Source: Atriophallophorus winterbourni
Lineage: Eukaryota; Platyhelminthes; Trematoda; Plagiorchiida; Microphallidae
Length of the DNA: 64,000 bases
Direction: 5' to 3'
NCBI GenBank assembly: GCA_013407085.1
Contig: JACCGJ010004934.1
Location: forward strand, 22,501 to 86,500
Positions within the stretch are counted from its first letter, which is position 1. Every line of letters begins with the position of its first letter. This document shows, piece by piece, positions 58,747 to 64,000 of the stretch. The translations under genes and the position numbers were made by a program. Under the pieces are notes generated by a model. That model was given only the letters and a program-made list of their open reading frames with translations. It searched no databases and was not told the origin of the DNA.

Positions 58747-59259
58747 CTGAAAAATCAAGATATCATATTTTATATTTAATTAGATCGAGAAAATTTCGCG
58801 TATATATTTTGCTCGTTACCATATGTATCGTGATATGGTATCTTCTATTATCACATGAAATTAGCCTAAAATTTCCGCTTTATCAGCCTTCAAATGTTTC
58901 AATTTTATCCTACAGAAGTTTTAATGGATTTTGTTACTTTGAACACTGCCTGCCAACATTTTGCTCTCAAGCATTTACCAACATTTACTTAGATTGCAAA
59001 TTTCAATTTCCCAAATATCGGAGATTTTTCACAAACTCTCTAGTGTATCTCACTCAATTCAATGAATATTTCGTAATGTTCCGTTGAATTGTTTCAGATG
59101 AATTGGATCAATCAGTATCAGGTAACTTTGTGTTGTAAGTGTGGGGATTGTTAATAGCAAGAAAAACTGATTTCTATACTTGCTTATCAATCTCAGTTTT
59201 GTGTTTAATCTTCAATCTCACTTCTGTATCGCATACATCAGAGAGTTCCTATGCATGTA

Positions 59260-59480
59260 ACGGGACTCGAAAATATGACATTCGCCGGCGACTCAGACCG
59301 CTCGTGCTGAGGACACTTGCTCAAAGAAGAATGCGAGGTGATTCCATTTTCTTACAAAAAAACCTTACTACTGTTTCCCAAACCTGGACTTATTATTCTA
59401 CCTTCGATCTTTCGGCAACAGCCGTGGCCGTGGTTGAAATTTGGAAATAACGGACTGCAAACGGAACTTTCGCAGGATTT
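59260..59480. repeat. Dispersed repeat shared with unit Y
   Basis: Inverted match to 20340-20510 and 39160-39330. The 103- and 73-codon plus-strand frames here lie largely on this repeat and are not called as genes. Confidence 0.5.
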
Positions 59481-59599
59481 CTCTTCCTGCCTATTTGGCA
59501 AGCTAAAAAAGTTCATCTATATTCAATTGGAAACATGACGATTATATGAAAGCTAATCCAAATTTGCTCCCAACTTTTAATAAACCATCATCGTCTCAT

Positions 59600-59730
59600 T
59601 GATAATTATTTTAAATACACACGTATATATTCATTTGTAACTATAGATCGATTGTATGGTTATTGTAATGTTAATTGCTTTTGCAACCATAAATCTTGAA
59701 TCTTGAATCTTGATTGTAGAACTTATATTG
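59600..59730 (+). repeat. LINE 3' tail microsatellite
   Basis: AAATCTTGAATCTTGAATCTTGA is a short tandem run of the kind that terminates CR1/jockey-type LINEs. The body before it is not recognisable. Confidence 0.4.
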
Positions 59731-59937
59731 AAAAGTTATGATCAAATGCTAATCGTATAAAGCGTTTTTTTACTCCATAATCGTTTTCATTTAGACATAT
59801 AGAACAACATACATAGAAAAACGAAGTTATTTAATTTGCTTCACGAGTCAATTGTGCCATACGGGCATGTGAATTCTGATTGTCTAACAAGGGAAAATAT
59901 TGCAAAACGTCATTAAAATTCAAGTGTAGAAAATTAC

Positions 59938-59964
59938 CTGTCTCGCCGTCGTGATCCGTCGTCA
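59938..59964 (-). CDS. Candidate 27-nt micro-exon
   Basis: Minus strand: TTTAATTTCTAG, 27 nt, then G|GTAATT. Symmetrical in phase 1, reading T-T-D-H-D-G-E-T with the split codons at each end. It resembles the peptide of the 21-nt exon at 60658 (T-S-D-V-D-G). Symmetrical micro-exons in series are a hallmark of schistosome micro-exon genes, which encode secreted proteins. Small size makes the individual call uncertain; the phase and peptide match raise it. Confidence 0.45.
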
Positions 59965-59991
59965 CTAGAAATTAAATCAAATTCAATGATC

Positions 59992-59993
<2 letters not shown>

Positions 59994-60032
<39 letters not shown>
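59994..60032. repeat. AT microsatellite
   Basis: Pure (AT)n run of about 39 bp in the presumed intron between the two micro-exons. Confidence 0.9.
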
Positions 60033-60034
<2 letters not shown>

Positions 60035-60657
60035 TCAAAATGTTTATTAGCTTGATACAATGTTAGCATATCTTCATTTAATAAATTTTCCTTAAACTCC
60101 ATCATTTTCAAATGCGTTTGTTTTCAACTGAGAGAACAAATTATTCCTTAAACATCTGTTATGTTTCGTGCTGCGAATCAGAATTAAGTGCATACAAATA
60201 AATACTTAACGTACACTAAAAGCAAATCGTTATTGTGAATTGTTTGATTCCTTGATTATGTGGTTGCTTATAAAATTTATACATTGGGTCCTCTACCATC
60301 ACCATATCGAGGCTATTTCTTGATATGTTCAATCACTAAACATTAACATTACAATAAATGGATTAGTGCCTTACAACAAATAATCAATGAGATGCGTTCA
60401 CTGAGTCATTTTTCATGATCAAATTCTTCGTAGCGCAAATTTACATTGAAGTTTTCTAAGCTCAAATTCGTCTACAAGTTTAATCCGCAGCGTTTTTGTA
60501 GTCTCGTTTATCGCCTATTGTTATTTGCTAAATGCAAGCATATACACGTTATTCGACAGAAGAATAATAGTGTGTGATTAAATACGGTGAATGGCGAAAA
60601 TTCATATTTAAGGATATCAGAATACGGAAGAGTTATCACGAACGAATTGCAACTTAC

Positions 60658-60678
60658 ATCCGTCAACATCAGATGTAT
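60658..60678 (-). CDS. Candidate 21-nt micro-exon
   Basis: Minus strand: TTAACTTTTTACAG, then ATACATCTGATGTTGACGGA plus T, then the strong donor GTAAGT. Symmetrical in phase 1, encoding T-S-D-V-D-G. Phase 0 is also open (I-H-L-M-L-T-D), but phase 1 fits the exon before it (61949-62117 ends with one spare base). Both splice signals are among the best in the region. Confidence 0.5.
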
Positions 60679-60861
60679 CTGTAAAAAGTTAACGTTCGTT
60701 TCGATCATACATGGGGTTTGAATAATATCAGCAAGCATTTACGAAATTATAACAAAATTTGAAAGTTGAATTTGTTGTACGCTTAAACTAGTTTTGTTAA
60801 CTTTTTGGACTTAGCAATAAGAAATATAAACGAAAAACATTTTAGATTTATGAAGGCCATT

Positions 60862-61089
60862 TTATTTTCTTCGAAATTGCAATAACTGGAAGAAGTGCTT
60901 GAGAAATGTTATTTTCGGTGTCTCAATTATCCGCGATGTGAAGTTGAGTAACTTTCGTTTTTTTCTCTCATGTAACATAAATATTTCGACCATTTCAACT
61001 TGCAATACGGGAAATATGTTTTGAGTAATATGGTCGTGAATAGTAAAAATGGGAGCAACAATATTTTGGGCGACTGCATTTTCTACCAT
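60862..61089 (-). other. Short ATG-started open frame, unknown
   Basis: 75 codons from ATG to TAA in the presumed intron. No motif, with a lysine/arginine-rich middle. No clear splice signals. Likely chance in AT-rich DNA, listed because it has a proper start. Confidence 0.15.
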
Positions 61090-61948
61090 GATTATTCAGT
61101 AAAATTTATCTGTATACTGTCCAAGTAAACAAGTACAATGTTATATGAAAGGATGTTTCGATGTATTGAGAGAAAAACCGAGCCTAACAATTATCCTGGT
61201 TGCAAACACCTCAAATTTATGCCATCTCATTCACACTGAATACATTGGAAAACGGAAGATAAGTCAAGTCTAGCTAAAATGGGATTTCAAAAATGGTCTA
61301 CTGAGCCATCCTGCTATGACAGATCTGTTTACGCTAGCTGGTTCATGTGTACAGAATGAGAAATAGTCCTTTTACAAAATATCTACTCTTATGTGAGTCA
61401 AAATCAGTGATTTGAATTTAGGACATACTACACTTGCAGTACAAACATGTTTGCAAAAAATATGAAAGCGCTTGAACTTGACCTTACGAGCTGGTAAGAA
61501 CTTGTTAATGACCACTCACATCTGAGGCACTGAGTATAATGTCGTCTGCAAGTTTTACAGAACCTGATACACCTCTTGGCTGCTGAACGCATATCACGCA
61601 GCCAACACTCACCTGACACCGATTGACAAAGTTCTGCTTATCGCTGTGAAAACTGTTGGGGTATTGCATCACCCGAATCGGACTGTTTATTCAGAGGATA
61701 TACTGCGTAATATGACCAATTACTCGCTTATGAGTTACATCCATGGTGGATATTGACCGAAGAAGGCCAACAAGTTTTTTTGAATTGAATGCTAAATTCG
61801 ATTGCTACGAACATAACTTCCAACGCATTGAACTCGCATCAAATAAATTCGATTGAAAAACATTCTTGTTCTGAAGTACCGAAATAAGGTTCAAAGCAAT
61901 TAATTTAATACGTATTTGCTAATTGTCAGAAAACAAAGACAAGCTTAC
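61090..61948. other. Presumed intron
   Basis: No supported gene. The minus strand at 61643-61613 shows a CACAG / GTGAGT-bounded 31-nt piece whose length breaks the phase of the neighbouring exons. The block around 61430-61620 looks repetitive, but I cannot name it. Confidence 0.25.
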
Positions 61949-62117
61949 GAGCAGTTTCCACTACTACAGTAATGTTCATGTGCAGTGAGGTATCGTTCCT
62001 CGTGGCGATAGCGCATAATTCTCGGTTGGCGGATAAGTGCATCGAGTCCCGGTCGACAAAATTGGTCGCGATAAATCTGTCGTTCGTACGATCAAATATC
62101 ATGACGTCTCCATTCAT
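61949..62117 (-). CDS. Candidate exon, second half of a divergent CUB-like domain
   Basis: TTATTTAATAG precedes ATGAATGG, and the donor is CTC|GTAAGC. 169 nt, phase 0 in and phase 1 out. The peptide begins M-N-G-D-V-M-I-F-D, which continues the strand of the previous exon like the G-D-Y-x-x-I-x-D core of CUB domains. Later come E-L-C-A-I-A, two N-glycosylation sites (N-D-T and N-I-T) and an alternating hydrophobic strand ITVVVET. Only one cysteine is present, so the usual disulphide pattern is incomplete. The in-frame ATG at the border could also be a start, but the flanking acceptor and the exon upstream make an internal exon more likely. Confidence 0.55.
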
Positions 62118-62331
62118 CTATTAAATAAACAAATTAACTTCCATGAGAATGGATTCAACCAATCATATGTATTTATGTGTTTATAAGGAAAACAATGATG
62201 AAAACATATGTTGAAATTTATAATGAGTGTGCTGATTCCTTAGCTGCTTGTAAAAGTGCCGCTAGATTTGAATAATGGATGATTGATCAAAGCATAATAT
62301 TTTAAATGAAAGCTCGTTAGTGCAACGAAGT

Positions 62332-62334
<3 letters not shown>

Positions 62335-62374
<40 letters not shown>
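62335..62374. repeat. AT microsatellite
   Basis: (AT)n run of about 40 bp in the intron between the two halves of the CUB-like domain. Confidence 0.9.
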
Positions 62375-62377
<3 letters not shown>

Positions 62378-62477
62378 TTTAATCGGCACTTATATTCCAC
62401 ATATATGAGTTCGTTGCACTATGCATTGTACTTTATATAACAAGTAAATACATGAAGTAATATATAAAAGGTATCAC

Positions 62478-62620
62478 CTGGTTGTGGTAAACATTAATAT
62501 CCAGGGGTCTCGCTGTTTCCATTATCCATTTGTATGCAGCCCACGCTTCATTGTTATTGAATTCAATTCCCATTGGAATCGAGTAATTACTATTCGCTAC
62601 GAGATTTACATCCTGTATCT
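62478..62620 (-). CDS. Candidate exon, first half of a divergent CUB-like domain
   Basis: TTTCATCTTTCCAG and CAG|GTGATA enclose 143 nt, phase 1 in and phase 0 out. The peptide runs through an N-glycosylation site (N-Y-S), W-A-A-Y-K-W-I and L-D-I-N-V-Y-H. The Y-x-W-I then hydrophobic-strand spacing is that of the C-x-W-x-I segment of CUB domains, with tyrosine in place of the cysteine. It joins in phase with the exon at 61949-62117 to make one complete module. Composition and glycosylation sites indicate an extracellular protein. I do not recognise a named homologue. Confidence 0.55.
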
Positions 62621-62898
62621 CTGGAAAGATGAAAATATGTCGTTTATTTTGGAAATATTTTTTCATGCCATGAGATTTGTAGACATGATTACATCGATGT
62701 GAATATTTTTGAGGCAAAAATGATGAAGGTTCATTAATTTAAGCTGCTGACATGAAAATTGATTTGGCATAACAAGAGTGGCAATATTTTACTGAGCAGA
62801 TTTTGTGATATTCGTTCTCACATTCAGTCCAGTTACGGTTGTGGTCCTCTCTTACCCACTGCTGGGCCAGGGATCCATCAATGTTCTTACAATTGCAG

Positions 62899-63117
62899 AA
62901 ACTTTCATTCCCATATCGCGCGCTCTCAGTGCCAAAGGAATTTATACAAGAATTAATTAACCAAAAAAATTGGTTCTTTGAAGCGTTAATTCAGCGAATG
63001 GTATACCAGACAATCAAAAGTGAAAGGTATGAAAAATTGATTGATAGCCTACTGCAATTCGTCAACGAATTCTACTATCAGCCAGATGAAGGAGTTACAT
63101 TCGAGTCTTGCTACTGA
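62899..63117 (+). CDS. Candidate plus-strand terminal exon, unknown
   Basis: After TTCTTACAATTGCAG a frame of 72 codons runs to TGA. It is helical, with amphipathic stretches (P-K-E-F-I-Q-E-L-I-N-Q, Y-E-K-L-I-D-S-L-L-Q-F-V) and ends E-S-C-Y. The composition is unlike random AT-rich sequence. Family not recognised. It lies on the opposite strand between the exons of the CUB-like gene, so it would be a nested or overlapping gene. No upstream partner exon was identified with confidence. Confidence 0.4.
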   Translation, partial: KLSFPYRALSVPKEFIQELINQKNWFFEALIQRMVYQTIKSERYEKLIDSLLQFVNEFYYQPDEGVTFESCY

Positions 63118-63594
63118 AGATACAATGATTTGTTCATGATTGATTGTGCTAAGCTAATGAGGTGACCCTTGTGCGAACGTTGTTACGGAAGTTGAGGCCA
63201 ATGGAATATTAAAAATACTGCAATTTTATTCTTACGAATATTCTTCTAGAATTCAGTCTGGCACAAACAATTGATTGCCGGAGTAAGATTTATGGCGAAC
63301 GCTCATCATTGTTCAATATCACATATAACTGCATGCAAATCACCAATCAGCAGATGGGGATATCATAACGTTCACTGGTAGGGTCAATCATCAATGTGTA
63401 CGGTTGAAACTGAAAAAACACTCCGCAAATCTCTTATTTGTTTGTGGATTGCAGTTTTCCAGTGACTATGCGTTGCGAGCCAATGTTTTATAGAAGCTGC
63501 AATCCGATTCCGACATGACATTACAAGGTGTCAGTTAGGAATTACGGAATTAGCGGAATATCAAGCATGATTGTAAGATGAGAAAACACCATAC
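63118..63594. other. No feature seen
   Basis: Non-repetitive sequence without a convincing exon on either strand. Confidence 0.3.
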
Positions 63595-63888
63595 GTGGAG
63601 CCCAGCCTTGGATGTAAATGCGATCCACTGAAACAAGTTATTCAACTTAGATTTGCACTGCAAAAGATTACCACAGAACAAATCCGAAAGTGCATACTGG
63701 CACTGTGGAATGTTGCAATACGGATGGATATGCGTATATAAGAAACACAGATTTATGTACTTATTGGTCATATAGGGAAAGTGTGACGTGACAAATAATC
63801 CGAATATCACAAGAAACGGAAGCATATCAAACTTGGTGTCCACAACTACCGGTGTGTATGCAATGACAGAAAGGAAATACATAAGCAT
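63550..63888 (-). other. Hydrophobic open frame, unknown
   Basis: 112 codons from the first ATG (63888) to TAA. The start M-L-M-Y-F-L-S-V-I-A-Y is signal-like, and a second hydrophobic run follows (LPFLVIFGLFV). Many cysteines, no known domain. It could hold the signal-peptide exon of the CUB-like gene, but no clean donor in the right phase was found. Confidence 0.2.
63595..63627 (-). CDS. Possible 33-nt micro-exon
   Basis: AATAACTTGTTTCAG, 33 nt, CAC|GTATGG on the minus strand. Phase 1 in and out, reading D-R-I-Y-I-Q-G-W-A-P. It would precede the exon at 62620 in the correct phase. The acceptor is good, the donor moderate. It also lies inside a longer minus-strand frame in another register, so this is tentative. 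Confidence 0.25.
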
Positions 63889-64000
63889 TCGTATCAATGG
63901 GACATTAAATAAACACAACTAGATACGGCCTCTGACATAACAATAATCTCCAAATCAACATGGTAACAATTAGGATGCCCAAAATATGAATGAAAGAACC

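Noticed and set aside
58689..59087. 132-codon plus-strand frame with a transmembrane-like segment, resembling the start of a type II membrane protein
   Set aside because: It has no ATG start in frame, overlaps the better supported minus-strand exon at 58610-58746 and lacks a named motif. I regard the hydrophobic run as a product of AT-rich sequence.
59139..59538. Overlapping plus-strand frames of 103 and 73 codons
   Set aside because: They lie on a dispersed repeat (inverted match to 20340-20510) and have no domain or splice context.
61613..61643. 31-nt minus-strand exon with CACAG and GTGAGT borders
   Set aside because: Its length breaks the phase of the flanking exons, and the surroundings look repetitive.

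Overview
The window is animal-nuclear, AT-rich and almost entirely intron or transposon derived. It has no operons and no long uninterrupted genes; short exons with GT/AG borders sit among decayed retroelements. The combination of a BEL/Pao LTR element, an RTE element of the schistosome SR2 kind, CR1-like LINEs, a SINE-like repeat carrying a hammerhead ribozyme, and symmetrical micro-exons suggests a parasitic flatworm, most likely a schistosomatid trematode. That assignment is inference; no database was consulted.

Layout. 1-850 is unassigned. 851-6362 is a decayed BEL/Pao element on the minus strand, preceded by a second copy of its pol end and LTR (to 6512) and a short inverted LTR end (6538-6590). 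From about 6600 to 57000 a large segmental duplication dominates. Block X is a CR1-like LINE (called CR1a here) into which an RTE element was inserted in reverse. Block Y, of 6-9 kb, carries three minus-strand candidate exons plus old repeats. X+Y is present as copy 1 (about 6640-21763), copy 2 (about 23800-40580) and copy 3 (about 43860-56985). A shorter inverted piece (41040-43802) lies between copies 2 and 3. A second 5'-truncated CR1 (CR1b) sits between X and Y in copies 2 and 3 only. The stretch 22490-24420 is a fine interleaved mosaic of two unrelated parts of the repeat and may be an assembly artefact. 56986-64000 is single-copy in this window.

Gene content. I infer one minus-strand gene running from about 63.6 kb to 53.7 kb. 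Its candidate exons keep a consistent reading phase at nearly every junction. They encode divergent CUB-like segments (62620-62478, 62117-61949, 58746-58610, 56113-55937), micro-exons of 27 and 21 nt with related acidic peptides, a Thr/Ala/Ser/Lys-rich stalk of 111 nt, and a last exon with a hydrophobic tail. Together they would make an N-glycosylated, cell-surface or secreted protein. Only the 3' exons (CUB-like, stalk, tail) are copied in units 1 and 2. Between copies 2 and 3 the CUB-like exon differs at nine sites, eight of them amino-acid changing, while the next intron is nearly identical. A separate plus-strand terminal exon lies at 62899-63117.

The most interesting signals are this split micro-exon CUB-like gene with a triplicated and apparently fast-evolving 3' part, an intact hammerhead core at 57741-57787, and the nested, datable transposon history of the duplication.
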